From: Candidatus Poribacteria bacterium
Lineage (GTDB): Bacteria > Poribacteria > WGA-4E > GCA-2687025
Direction of reading: 5' to 3'
Length of the DNA: 54,414 nt
Assembly (NCBI GenBank): GCA_018644665.1
Contig: JABGQA010000055.1
Coordinates: 1-54,414 of the forward strand
Numbering within the stretch: the stretch's first letter is position 1; each line of letters opens with the position of its first letter. The notes beneath the pieces are model-generated. The model was not told the DNA's origin and did no database searches. It saw only the letters and a program-made list of their open reading frames with translations. A program made the translations under genes and the position numbers. This document shows, in pieces, positions 33,209 through 41,964 of the stretch.

Positions 33209-33694
33209 GGCCACTCCCCTAAGACCCTACGCTATGCTACCACAGCGCCGGTGTTCGTCCGAACGCGCGCGCCGCACGGACGGACGCGACCGTCGGTGAC
33301 GACACGGGTCGCGCCGATGGCTCGGACTGCAGCATCGTCTACGTCGGCGTCGCTGACAGGCGCTTGTCGTGGTCGGCAGCGGCCTTTGGCATCTCGCGCC
33401 GATGGTTGCGCGCCGTAGATGCGCGGCGGGCGGCAGTGACCCCAAAGGAACGTCGTCACAGGGCTTCCGACCATCGGACCCAGGGACTACTGCTTGGGAT
33501 GGACCCTCGGCCGCGGCGAACCGAGGTCGCTGACGTTGCGATCGCCCGCCGGTCCTTGGACGTATGGGCGACAATGCAAGCGTCCTGGCTCGTGTCTGGG
33601 TATCCGGCGTGCGCCGTTGCAGCCGATGCTACGGGCCGCCTCCGTACGGGACTGGCTTGCCGTCTGCTGATCCGCACCCGACTTCCTGGAGAAC
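33209..33694. other. 486-bp divergent interval between coaBC and rhodanese genes
   Basis: I see no gene here. A TAGCAT box at 33239-33234 (minus strand) is positioned to serve coaBC but its -35 is poor. Open frames on both strands are short and lack family motifs. Confidence 0.5.
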
Positions 33695-34531
33695 ATGTCA
33701 GAGATGGAATGCCCACCGGTGGATGTCGAGTCGGTTTCTGAGGCGCGCGCGGCGATCCTCGCGGGTGACGGGGCGTGGCGCGTCGTCGACACGCGCGGAC
33801 ATGCGGCGTGGACAGCGCATCGTCTCCCCGGCTCGATGAGCCTATCGCCCGGCGATTTCGCGATAGGGGCCGACACCGGCCCCAAAGCCGCGGACATCGC
33901 CGCCCGGCTGGGGGCGTCGGGCATCTCGCGGGACGACCACCTGCTGCTGTACGACGACGGCTCCGGCGCGCGCGTGGGACCGATGGTGTGGGTGTTGGAT
34001 CGCGCAGCGCATCCGCGCGTGAGTGTCCTGGACGGAGGCATCATGGCGTGGCACTCGGACGGGCAGGCGTTGAACTCGGGGCCGGAGGCGGCATGCCCGC
34101 CCGTTGCGTATGATCTCAGCGCCTCCCCGGCGCACGAGAACCTGGCCACGAAGCGGTGGATTCTCGACAACATGAACCGGGACGATGTCCTGTTCGTGGA
34201 CACTCGCTCCGAGGCCGAATACCGCGGACGGGGCCGCGGCGCCGTGCGAAACGGCCACATACCCGACGCCGTGTGGATGGAGTGGTCCGAAACGCTCGTC
34301 GACGCGGGCGGCGGCGTGCCTCGGTTTGCGACATTGGCCGAGCTTACGCCCCGGCTGACGGCGCTCGGGATCGTCCCGGACAGAGAGATCGTGTGCTACT
34401 GCCAGTCGGGCGAGCGATCCGCGCAGGTCTACGGAGTGTTGCGAACGCTCGGCTACCCGCGTGTCAGGAACTACGTGGCATCCTGGGGCGAGTGGGGGAA
34501 CGACCCAAGCACGCCCGTGGCCGCAGGCTGA
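33695..34531 (+). CDS. Two-domain sulfurtransferase (thiosulfate/3-mercaptopyruvate type)
   Basis: 278 residues with two rhodanese domains. The first (about 10-125) is structurally complete (WRVVDTRGHAAW, HLLLYDDGSG) but has Asp where the catalytic Cys would be, as usual for the inactive half. The second (about 150-270) has FVDTRSEAEYRG and the active-site loop CYCQSGERSA with Cys236. The enzyme moves sulfane sulfur from thiosulfate or 3-mercaptopyruvate to thiophilic acceptors; the loop alone does not settle the donor. The ATG has GGAG close upstream. It stands alone on the plus strand. Confidence 0.9.
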   Translation: MSEMECPPVDVESVSEARAAILAGDGAWRVVDTRGHAAWTAHRLPGSMSLSPGDFAIGADTGPKAADIAARLGASGISRDDHLLLYDDGSGARVGPMVWVLDRAAHPRVSVLDGGIMAWHSDGQALNSGPEAACPPVAYDLSASPAHENLATKRWILDNMNRDDVLFVDTRSEAEYRGRGRGAVRNGHIPDAVWMEWSETLVDAGGGVPRFATLAELTPRLTALGIVPDREIVCYCQSGERSAQVYGVLRTLGYPRVRNYVASWGEWGNDPSTPVAAG

Positions 34532-34602
34532 GCAGGGGCTCGTGAGCGGGAAGCACAGGCCGCGACGCCGCTATCGGTGTTGTGCCCTGCCGTCGCTCGC
34601 GA

Positions 34603-34876
34603 TCACTCTGAGCGCGGGTGTTCTCGTTCACGCACGGGCACGCGGATCACGCCTCCGTCACCTTCCAGTTGGGTCTGGAGGTCGGCGCCCGGGAAGTCCG
34701 CGGGCCGGCAGGCGCTGGCCACGCACAGGCCCGCCGCCGTGCCGCCGGCCTGAGATATCGCCATGGCGGAAGCCATACTGCGGGCAGACTGGAATGCCGG
34801 CTGGCACGCCGAGATGCCGCGGCCCGCGAGCAGGACGTTGTCTACGGAGGCGGGTACCAGGCAAGGACGGGCCGTC
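34603..34876 (-). pseudogene. C-terminal remnant of an FAD-dependent oxidoreductase
   Basis: Read on the minus strand, one frame gives CLVPASVDNVLLAGRGISA, then AFQSARSMASAMAISQAGG and TAAGLC before a stop at 34603. This is the conserved C-terminal FAD-binding end of the FAD_oxidored family (dNLLvAGR...M..C.a.GqAaGtAAAl). No start codon, ribosome site or N-terminal part is present; upstream lies the HEAT gene in a different frame. I read it as a truncated gene fragment of about 90 codons. Confidence 0.75.
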
Positions 34877-35641
34877 CTACCGAGCGGGCTTCCGGAGCGA
34901 ATCCAGCAGCGACCGGAACACGCCTGAGCGTTCGCGGACGCGGTTCAGCGCCCACGCGGCGAAACGCGTGAGGTGCAGGTCGTCTTCGCGCGCTCCGAAC
35001 CGCTCCAGCGCCCTCTGCGATTGCGGCGTCGGGATGTCCGCGAGCGCGGACACGGCCGCGCGCTTCACGTTCCACCCGGGATCGCCCAGCAGGCGTATTA
35101 GCGGTCTGACTAGCGTGGCGTAGTGCGCCATCCCCTGACGGCTGTACTTCACGCTCCGCGAAGCGGCTCCCGCGGCGGCAATCCTCACGTCGGGGGCCTC
35201 GTCGGACATGCCCCGACGCAGCAGCAGCGCCAGCGTCTCCAGCCGGGCGCCGTCGCGGTTGCCCAGTTGCTGACCCAGCGTCCCCAGGGCCGCGTAGAAC
35301 CCCGCCCGCGTATCTTCGTTCCGCAGGAGCGGGTGCTCGCCGATGTCGAGGTATTGGGGGTCGTCTTCGTCGTCGGGCGTGACAAGTTCGACGAGAGCGT
35401 CGTATTCGGCCTCGCCGCCGAGGAAGGCGACAAGGTAGAGGCGCTCCTGTAGCTCTTCTTCGTCGCGCCGTTTGCTCGCGGAGTCGCGGATCTGCTCCAG
35501 AAGCTCCTCGCGCTTGGCTTCGGCTCCATCCATTCCGCGCATCGTCGAGCGCAGCAGACGATGCTGACGGCGAAACACCATCTCCTGATAGCGGATGAAG
35601 TGGTCGATCGGTTGGGCGGCGGTCTCGAGGTCGGCGCTCAT
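34877..35641 (-). CDS. HEAT-repeat protein
   Basis: 254 residues from ATG 35641; a TTG at 35647 is an alternative. The protein is all helical, with HEAT-like pairs most visible in the C-terminal half: PDVRIAAAGAASRSVKYSRQG, LIRLLGDPGWNVKRAAVSALADIPTPQSQRALERFG and DDLHLTRFAAWALNRV. HEAT solenoids usually hold protein partners; no enzymatic motif is seen. The N-terminal 70 residues are charged and coiled-coil-like. Its stop abuts the oxidoreductase remnant. Confidence 0.75.
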   Translation of the reverse strand: MSADLETAAQPIDHFIRYQEMVFRRQHRLLRSTMRGMDGAEAKREELLEQIRDSASKRRDEEELQERLYLVAFLGGEAEYDALVELVTPDDEDDPQYLDIGEHPLLRNEDTRAGFYAALGTLGQQLGNRDGARLETLALLLRRGMSDEAPDVRIAAAGAASRSVKYSRQGMAHYATLVRPLIRLLGDPGWNVKRAAVSALADIPTPQSQRALERFGAREDDLHLTRFAAWALNRVRERSGVFRSLLDSLRKPAR

Positions 35642-35717
35642 ACGCAAGCAACCCAGGGAAGGCGCCTCGAGCGCACGCCGTGACGGAATGGTGAACCGAC
35701 CGGGACCGTCGTGGACG

Positions 35718-36737
35718 TCAGGAAATGCGGATCTCGCCGCCGATGCGCGCGGATTCGTACGCCGACGTCATGATCTGCATCACTTTTACGCCGTCCTCGC
35801 CCGTTGTCTTCGGCTCGGCGCCTTGTTCACATGCTCGAACGAAGTCGCTGAAGAGGTTTTCGCCCGTGTCCCGTGGCAGGTCCGGCGTCAGATCGACCTG
35901 CTCGCCGTCTTCTTCGGTGAAATACGTGAACGGATCGAGGCGGATGCCGCCCTCGGAGCCGAGGATCTGCATCGTGTTCTCGCCCACGTCGTTGATCGCG
36001 GACGCCTTCTCGAACGTCGCGGCAACGCCGCCCTCGAAACGGACGAACAGCGTGGCGTGCTCCTCAACGTCGTACTTCACGTCGGCGGGCAGGTTGTGCG
36101 GAATGCCGCGGTACGTCATCGCGCTCACCGATACCGGCCGAGGACTCCCGAGGACATACAGCAAGCGGTCGATGTCGTAGCAGCCGATATCGAACAGCGT
36201 CCCGCCTCCGGCCAACTCGGAGTCGAGGAACCATCGGCTGTGCGTCAGTATGTCCACGCCGGGCCGACCGCGCCGCCGGGAACTCGCCACGCGTGCGTAG
36301 TACACGTCGCCAAGTTTGCCGTCTGCGACGTGCGTGCGAGCGGCTTCAGTACTCGCACGGAAGCGCGACCGCGCGTGACAGACGCCGAGAATCACGCCCG
36401 CGTTCCGGGTCGCGGCCACCATGCTCCTCGCCTCAGCGGCGGTCATGCACATGGGCTTCTCTACCAGGACGTGCTTCCCGGCTTCGGCCGCTGCGATGGT
36501 GATCTCCGCGTGATTGAACGGGGGCGTGCAGATGCTGACGCCGACGATGGCATCGTCCGCCAGGAGGTCGTTGTAGTCCGCGTACGACCCGGCGACCTGG
36601 TATGAAGTCGCCGCGCCCGCGAGCGCGCCGGGATGCACGTCCGACACCGCTTCGACCTTGGAGCCAGAGACGCCAGCGTAGCCCTGGATGTGCCGTCGTC
36701 CGATCGTCCCGACGCCTATTACGCCGTACCCAGCCAT
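35718..36737 (-). CDS. Gfo/Idh/MocA family oxidoreductase
   Basis: 339 residues. The N-terminal Rossmann motif GVIGVGTIGRRH binds NAD(P). VLVEKPMCMTAAEA contains the family Glu-Lys-Pro (93-95) with the catalytic Lys. FDIGCYDIDRLLYVLG has the catalytic Asp region of the C-terminal alpha/beta domain. Members oxidise or reduce sugars and cyclitols; the substrate is unknown. AGGAAGG lies upstream of the ATG. It follows the DegT aminotransferase by 12 bases, a pairing typical of amino- or keto-sugar pathways. Confidence 0.9.
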   Translation of the reverse strand: MAGYGVIGVGTIGRRHIQGYAGVSGSKVEAVSDVHPGALAGAATSYQVAGSYADYNDLLADDAIVGVSICTPPFNHAEITIAAAEAGKHVLVEKPMCMTAAEARSMVAATRNAGVILGVCHARSRFRASTEAARTHVADGKLGDVYYARVASSRRRGRPGVDILTHSRWFLDSELAGGGTLFDIGCYDIDRLLYVLGSPRPVSVSAMTYRGIPHNLPADVKYDVEEHATLFVRFEGGVAATFEKASAINDVGENTMQILGSEGGIRLDPFTYFTEEDGEQVDLTPDLPRDTGENLFSDFVRACEQGAEPKTTGEDGVKVMQIMTSAYESARIGGEIRIS

Positions 36738-36749
36738 GCGGCGGCCTTC

Positions 36750-38039
36750 CTATGACGCGCTGAGACCCGCGTCGACCTTGTTGACGGCCCGCGCGATCAG
36801 TTCGCCGTGCTCCGCCGTCATGTTGACGTTGAACCCGAATCGGATCGTGCGCCCGAGTATGTCCAGCGTGCGCGGGCACATGTTCTCGTGGTAGTCCACG
36901 GAGCCCTTGTACATCGGGTGCGTCCACGGGCTGACGCCGGGATGGTGCGTGCGCTTCTGCAGGATGGAGTCCCAGTACCGGTAGATGTGCCTGTCCGGGA
37001 ACCCGTCGTTGTGGTACGTGCCGGAGGGCACGCCCTCGGCGGTGAGGGCCTTTGCGAACCGCTCGGCGGTCTCGCGCGATTCCACGACGATCGCCGCGCT
37101 GATCCCACAGTCGCCTTCGGGGTCGTCCTGATGTTGCGCCACGTAGTGACGCCCCGACTCGAGCTTGGCGAGGTAGCCGGCCTTCGCCGCGCGCGTCAGG
37201 TCCAGCGCGGTGTCCATCTTGGTGAGCTGGACACGCATCATCGCCGCGACCATCTCATTGGACCGAAGCCCGAGGGCGCTGAACGGCTCGTTCACCCACT
37301 CCGGCGAACCCTCTTCCTGCTCCTTCATCCACATCGGCAGTCCCGGCTCGTGGAAGAAGCACGCCCGCTCGTAGACGTCGTAATCGTCGGTGAAGACGAA
37401 CCCACCTTCGCCGCACGTGATGACCTTGTAGTAGTTGAAGCTCCACGCCCCGGCCTTGCCCATGGAGCCGGTCACCTTGTCGAAGTAACGCGCGCCGATG
37501 GACTGGCAGCAGTCCTCCAGCACATCGATGCCGTGTTCCTCGGCGACCTTGCGGATGTCGTTCAGCCGCGCCGGGACGCCCTGCATGTGCACCGGCATGA
37601 TGCACTTGGTGTGTGGCGTGATCTTCCGCGCCACGTCCTCGGGATCGAGACCCAGGGATTCGTCGATCTCTGCCAGGATCGGCACAGCGCCGGCGCTGAC
37701 GATCGCGGACGCTGTGGCGATGTACGTGTACGCCGGCACGATCACCTCGTCGCCGGGGCCAACGCCCAATCCGACGAGTCCCGAGAGGATCGCGTTGGTG
37801 CCGGAATTGACCAGCAAGCCGTACTTCACGCCGAGGTAGTCGCACGCCTCGCGCTCGAACTGGCTGCACTGGGAATTCGCGTGGTCGGCGAATCGGAATA
37901 GATTCCCCGAGCGGATCACGTCGCTTACCGCGTCGATTTCACGCTCGTCGATAAGGCTGCGGGCCGCGGCGCCCCCGGGCAGGGCCTCCGCGATGACGGG
38001 GTCGCCCCCGTCTATGGCGAGGCGCTGGGGCGTACCCAT
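36750..38039 (-). CDS. DegT/DnrJ/EryC1/StrS family PLP aminotransferase
   Basis: 429 residues from ATG 38039, with AGGAG nine bases upstream; a GTG six bases earlier is less well spaced. Family motifs are VNSGTNAILSGL, VIVPAYTYIATASAI, HMQGVPARLNDI, VLEDCCQSIGARY and the PLP-lysine loop WSFNYYKVITCGEGG (Lys205). Such enzymes transaminate keto-sugars or, in some lineages, act as dehydratases. The protein probably acts with the adjacent Gfo/Idh oxidoreductase on a sugar; the pathway is not otherwise represented. The key Lys is present. Confidence 0.92.
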   Translation of the reverse strand: MGTPQRLAIDGGDPVIAEALPGGAAARSLIDEREIDAVSDVIRSGNLFRFADHANSQCSQFEREACDYLGVKYGLLVNSGTNAILSGLVGLGVGPGDEVIVPAYTYIATASAIVSAGAVPILAEIDESLGLDPEDVARKITPHTKCIMPVHMQGVPARLNDIRKVAEEHGIDVLEDCCQSIGARYFDKVTGSMGKAGAWSFNYYKVITCGEGGFVFTDDYDVYERACFFHEPGLPMWMKEQEEGSPEWVNEPFSALGLRSNEMVAAMMRVQLTKMDTALDLTRAAKAGYLAKLESGRHYVAQHQDDPEGDCGISAAIVVESRETAERFAKALTAEGVPSGTYHNDGFPDRHIYRYWDSILQKRTHHPGVSPWTHPMYKGSVDYHENMCPRTLDILGRTIRFGFNVNMTAEHGELIARAVNKVDAGLSAS

Positions 38040-38074
38040 TGTCACATGCTCCTAACGGGGATGAACTGGCGGGT

Positions 38075-39034
38075 TCATTCGGAAAGGTCGAACGTGGCGC
38101 CCTCGATAGCGGCGATCACGTCGAGCGTAGCGTCTGGGTAGAGCAGGTCGCGATACATGTGCGCGTCCTCCTCAATGCTGACGATCGTCTCGTCATCGTA
38201 GGCCGGGTCGTGGTGGCCGACGAGGAGGCACTTCACGCCCGCGCGAACCGACAGATCTACGCCGTGCATCGCGGAACTGTGACCCCAGTCCTCCTTCACG
38301 AAGGCTTCCTGTACCGTGTATTGGCCGTCGAAGTACAGGTAGTCCGCGTCCCGGAAGAAGGCGGTGAAGTGCTCGATCGTCTCCTCGTCGGGATTCTTGA
38401 ATTCCGTGTCGGAGGCCACGACGAACACCTTGTCGCGCCATTCGAAGCGGTAGCCGTACGTGTCCCCCGGATGGTTCAGCTCCGTCGGCGTGATGGTGAA
38501 CTCGCCGATCCGGTAAGGCTTGTCCACGGTCAGCTGGTGGTACGTCTTCTTGGACGGCATCACCTCCAGGGGCACCGGGAAGTACTCCCCCACCTGGAGA
38601 CCTGCCATCCGCGCTTCCAGTCCCTTGTGCACGCCGTGCAGCCGGATGTCCGAAGTCGGTAGAAAACCAGGAACGAAGAACGGGAAGCCGCATGTGTGGT
38701 CGTGGTGATGGTGCGAGAACAGGAGGTGGACGGCGCCGCCATAATTCGCGTAGCGCCCGCCCTTCATCATCTCCAGACCCAGGCGGCGAATCCCCGACCC
38801 TGCGTCGACGACCAGGCAGGTCTCGCCGTCACTCACCTCAATGCAGGTGGTGTCCCCGCCCACGAGCAGGCGCTCCGTGACGGGCAACTCTTCCACGAAT
38901 GCGTCGACTTTGGACTCGTCCGACAGGTCCTGCCCGTGCGCGCGCTGGAGCACTTTCCTAAGCTTGTGCCGGTATTGCTCCGTTGCCATCGGCGTTGGGA
39001 TCGAACCCCGCACGCCCCAAAGCCGGATATACAC
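38075..39034 (-). CDS. Metallo-beta-lactamase fold hydrolase
   Basis: 319 residues from GTG 39034, giving an N-terminus VYIRLWGVRGSIPTP that is typical of this subgroup. CLVVDAGSGIRRLG precedes the metal motif SHHHHDHTCGFPFF (HxHxDH type), and later ligands lie in NHPGDT, ASDTEF and GHHDPAYDD. The group includes PhnP- and RNase Z-like phosphodiesterases. The substrate is unknown. A longer frame to 39100 lacks family similarity. It is divergent from the DUF2089 gene. Confidence 0.88.
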   Translation of the reverse strand: MYIRLWGVRGSIPTPMATEQYRHKLRKVLQRAHGQDLSDESKVDAFVEELPVTERLLVGGDTTCIEVSDGETCLVVDAGSGIRRLGLEMMKGGRYANYGGAVHLLFSHHHHDHTCGFPFFVPGFLPTSDIRLHGVHKGLEARMAGLQVGEYFPVPLEVMPSKKTYHQLTVDKPYRIGEFTITPTELNHPGDTYGYRFEWRDKVFVVASDTEFKNPDEETIEHFTAFFRDADYLYFDGQYTVQEAFVKEDWGHSSAMHGVDLSVRAGVKCLLVGHHDPAYDDETIVSIEEDAHMYRDLLYPDATLDVIAAIEGATFDLSE

Positions 39035-39188
39035 AGTCTCTCGTCCCTTCTCCGCGCACGCGTGGCGACCAAGTCGGCCCGCTGCAGACGGGCCTTTCAC
39101 AGTCTATATCAACTGCGCGGTCATTGCACGTGTTCAGCGCAGCGGCCTACAAGCCTTCTCGACGTGCCATCGAATTGCGCATCCTGCA

Positions 39189-39221
39189 GCAAATATATGC
39201 CGTGTGCGCAGAAATATTTGC
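39189..39221. promoter_or_regulatory. AT-rich inverted repeat in the MBL/DUF2089 divergent region
   Basis: GCAAATAT (39189-39196) and ATATTTGC (39214-39221) are perfect inverted half-sites separated by 17 bases. They stand out in GC-rich DNA between divergent starts at 39034 and 39278. They fit an operator; the regulator is unknown. Confidence 0.45.
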
Positions 39222-39277
39222 GTAAGGCGTTCACGCATGCCAAGATACAGCAGACGCCGGCCCAAGAGATTGGAACA

Positions 39278-39688
39278 ATGCGGAAAATAGTCGAGAAGTG
39301 CCCATCGTGCGGGCGACCCGACATGGTCGTCACGAACCTGCAATGCTCCGAGTGCGGCACGGAGGTCCGAGGCGCGTTCGCGGCGTCCAGGTTCTGCCGC
39401 CTCTCCGAGCCCAGCCTCCAGTTCATCGAGACGTTCGTCAGGAACCGGGGGAATCTCAAGGAGATGGAGCGCGAGCTGAACATCGCCTACGCCACCCTCC
39501 GCACCCGTCTGAACGGCGTTATTCAGGAGATGGGCTACGAGGGCAGCGATGTCGAGCCCGACGATGACCCAGACGACCTGCCAGCGGGCGATGAGGGCAT
39601 TACGCCGGAACGGCAGGAGGTCCTGACGCGACTACGCGACGGCGATATCTCCGCCGAAGAGGCCATCGCCGCGCTGGAAGAGCTGTAG
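39278..39688 (+). CDS. DUF2089 zinc-ribbon protein
   Basis: 136 residues. The N-terminal zinc ribbon has CPSCGRP and LQCSECGTEVRG. It is followed by the DUF2089 helix region FCRLSEPSLQFIETFVRNRGN and the HTH-like LKEMERELNIAYATLRTRLN. The C-terminus EVLTRLRDGDISAEEAIAAL resembles a SHOCT-type short helix pair. DUF2089 proteins commonly precede DUF4097 genes and are thought to be regulators; that fits here, 45 bases upstream of the first DUF4097 gene. No strong ribosome site is seen at ATG 39278. Confidence 0.88.
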   Translation: MRKIVEKCPSCGRPDMVVTNLQCSECGTEVRGAFAASRFCRLSEPSLQFIETFVRNRGNLKEMERELNIAYATLRTRLNGVIQEMGYEGSDVEPDDDPDDLPAGDEGITPERQEVLTRLRDGDISAEEAIAALEEL

Positions 39689-39733
39689 ACCCGCGCATCG
39701 CGCGATCGGTTGTTACGTGTGAGGAGAGAAGAG

Positions 39734-41935
39734 ATGGCGGACGAAACCAGGACCGACGAGCCCGAGGTCACCGACGAACCCAACGACGAGCCCAACGGCG
39801 AACCCAGCGACGAGTACAAGGCGGTCCTTCAGTTGGTTGCCGACGGGAAGGTCACGCCGGAGCAGGCGGAGAGGCTCCTGCGCCTCATGGATCGAGAGCC
39901 GCCAGCGGCCGACGGCGACCTCATCGGGCGACCGATGGAGGAAATCGAGCGCGACGTGATACGTCAGACCATCGAGCGCTGTGGCGGCGACGTGTTCCAG
40001 GCGGCGCAGATGCTGCGCGTCCCCGTACACACGCTCTACCGCAAGCTGGGGCAGTCCCCGCCGCGCCAAGGGGCAGACGGCCCACGCGGGGACGCTCGCC
40101 GCAATGCCCGACAGCGCGCGCGGGAGGCAAGAGGCCGCGGGCGTGACGCGCGGCGACATCGAGACCGGGCGCGCCGTCATCAGGACGAGGCGAGGCAGCA
40201 CATGAAGCACTCCGTAAAGCACGCCGTGGACGAGGCGCTCGGGAGAGCCCGGGAGCACGTCCGCGACGAAGCGCGCCAATGGGGCGATTGGGGGCAGGAC
40301 TTCGAGCAGCACTTCTCCGGCGCCTTCGAGAACTTCATGAAGGACTTCGGCAAGGAGTTCGGTAGCTTCGGGCAGCAGTTCGCCCGGGCGTTTTCGGACG
40401 GTGAGGGACAGGCGTCGTCATCATCGCAGACGACGGGCACGCAGACCACAGGCACGCAAACGACGAGCACGCAGACGACGGGCGCCCACGCGTGGGACGC
40501 GCCGACCACGAGCGTCGCGGTGAACCTCGACCAAGGCGCGGTCAGGCTGTCGAGATCTGACGACGGTCGCGTGCACGCCAACCGCGAAGCGCGCTCCCAG
40601 AGCGACGGGGACAACCTGAATCTCAAGTTCGACGGGGAAGACGACGTCGAATTGCGGCTGCCCGACGGCCTTCTCGTCTCGGCGCGCACGGGCGAAGGGC
40701 CCATCGAGATCGGTGGACTCGACGTGTCGCAGGCCGATCTCAACACGGGCGACGGCCACATCGAGCTTCGCGGCGTGCGCGGGCAGGCGAACGTCACAAC
40801 GGGAGACGGCTCGGTCCGCGTGAACGACTCCGAGATCGCCGACCTGAACGTGAGCACCGGTGACGGAGGCATTGAGGTGTCTGGCGCGTCCGGCAAGCTA
40901 TCGCTGAACACCGGCGACGGCAGCGTCAGGTTGTCCGACAGCGACGGCGAGATCGACGTCAAGACCGGCGACGGGGGCATCGACGTCCACGAGTGCTCGG
41001 GTACTGCCAACCTCGTCACCAACGATGGCTCGGTGAATGTCAATGCAGGCCAGTTCGACGACCTGGACGTCAAAACCGGCGACGGGGTCATCACCGTGGA
41101 CGGCGGCGGAGACGCGGATTCCAACGTGCGGCTGGAGACGGGCGATGGTGACATCCGCGCGACGCTGGCCGAGGCGGGCGCGCTGACCATGAAGACGGGC
41201 AATGGTTCCGTCGAGGCGTCGCTGGCTGGAGATGTCGCCGGCGCGGTCGAGATGGCCACGGGCGACGGTGGGGCGACCTTCAACGGTGGGGGCGTTGGCT
41301 CGATCACGGCGCACTCGGGCAGCGGCGCAGTCGCTGTGAACTGCGCGGAAATCGACGGAGCCGCCGAGCTCGCGTCCGACGATGGCGCCGTGGCGCTCAA
41401 CAGCGGCGGCGCGGAGTCGTTGCGGATGCGCTGCGGGGCCGGCAGCGTCACAGCGAACATGGGCAGTGTTGCCGACGATGCCGAATTCGCCAGCGACGAC
41501 GGCGCGGTCACCGTCAACATGGGCGACGCTCGATCCGTCGTTGCGGTATCGGGGGCCGGCAATGTCGTCGCGAACCTCGGCTCCGCGGAGGGGGATGTCG
41601 AGCTTACATCGGCGGACGGCGACGTCATCTTCAACTTGGGCTCCGCGAACGCCGTCCGCGCGAAGACGGGCGCGGGCAAGGTCGAGGGACGACTCGGCGG
41701 CGCGGAGCAGCTCATCGAACTCACCACGGACGACGGCGAGGTGCGCATCACGCTGCCCGAGGCGTTCGCATGTGACATCGACGCGACCACTGACGACGGT
41801 CGCGTGATCGTGGAATGTGATCTCGACGACGGCCACGATTCGACCGAAGGGTCGGTCACCGCGACGCGGAACGGCGGAGGGACGCCCGTGCGTCTGCACG
41901 CTGGCGTCGGGGACATCACCATCAGCGTCGACTGA
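39734..41935 (+). CDS. DUF4097-type beta-repeat protein with SHOCT-like and Fis-type HTH domains (TGDG type)
   Basis: 733 residues. GAGGAGAGAAGAG immediately precedes the ATG. Residues 27-54 are SHOCT-like (YKAVLQLVADGKVTPEQAERL). Residues 68-107 look like a Fis-family HTH (EEIERDVIRQTIERCGGD, QAAQMLRVPVHTLYRKL). An Arg-rich basic tract (110-160), an amphipathic helical stretch and a TTGTQ tandem run come next. From about 260 to the end there are some twenty short beta-repeats, most carrying T-G-D-G or a close variant (STGDGGIEVSG, NTGDGSVRLSD, KTGDGGIDVHE), as in DUF4097 beta-helices. No signal peptide or membrane helix is present, so it is probably cytoplasmic and DNA-associated. It lies in an operon with DUF2089 and two more DUF4097 genes. 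Confidence 0.85.
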   Translation: MADETRTDEPEVTDEPNDEPNGEPSDEYKAVLQLVADGKVTPEQAERLLRLMDREPPAADGDLIGRPMEEIERDVIRQTIERCGGDVFQAAQMLRVPVHTLYRKLGQSPPRQGADGPRGDARRNARQRAREARGRGRDARRHRDRARRHQDEARQHMKHSVKHAVDEALGRAREHVRDEARQWGDWGQDFEQHFSGAFENFMKDFGKEFGSFGQQFARAFSDGEGQASSSSQTTGTQTTGTQTTSTQTTGAHAWDAPTTSVAVNLDQGAVRLSRSDDGRVHANREARSQSDGDNLNLKFDGEDDVELRLPDGLLVSARTGEGPIEIGGLDVSQADLNTGDGHIELRGVRGQANVTTGDGSVRVNDSEIADLNVSTGDGGIEVSGASGKLSLNTGDGSVRLSDSDGEIDVKTGDGGIDVHECSGTANLVTNDGSVNVNAGQFDDLDVKTGDGVITVDGGGDADSNVRLETGDGDIRATLAEAGALTMKTGNGSVEASLAGDVAGAVEMATGDGGATFNGGGVGSITAHSGSGAVAVNCAEIDGAAELASDDGAVALNSGGAESLRMRCGAGSVTANMGSVADDAEFASDDGAVTVNMGDARSVVAVSGAGNVVANLGSAEGDVELTSADGDVIFNLGSANAVRAKTGAGKVEGRLGGAEQLIELTTDDGEVRITLPEAFACDIDATTDDGRVIVECDLDDGHDSTEGSVTATRNGGGTPVRLHAGVGDITISVD
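40430..40483 (+). repeat. 15-bp tandem repeat encoding TTGTQ
   Basis: Three full 15-base units (40430-40444, 40445-40459, 40460-40474) and a partial fourth encode T-T-G/S-T-Q. Third-position differences show they are not freshly duplicated. They form the linker before the beta-repeat domain. Confidence 0.8.
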
Positions 41936-41964
41936 CGGGTCGCCGCGCGTGGACGGAGGTCGGC

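Noticed and set aside
38996..39010. GGGATCGAACCCC, resembling a tRNA T-arm
   Set aside because: It lies within the coding start of the MBL hydrolase, and no acceptor or anticodon arm can be built around it.
40180..41922. 580-codon minus-strand Ser/Pro/Thr-rich frame opposite the DUF4097-type gene
   Set aside because: Antisense translation of the TGDG repeats. The sense strand carries a good ribosome site and recognisable domains.
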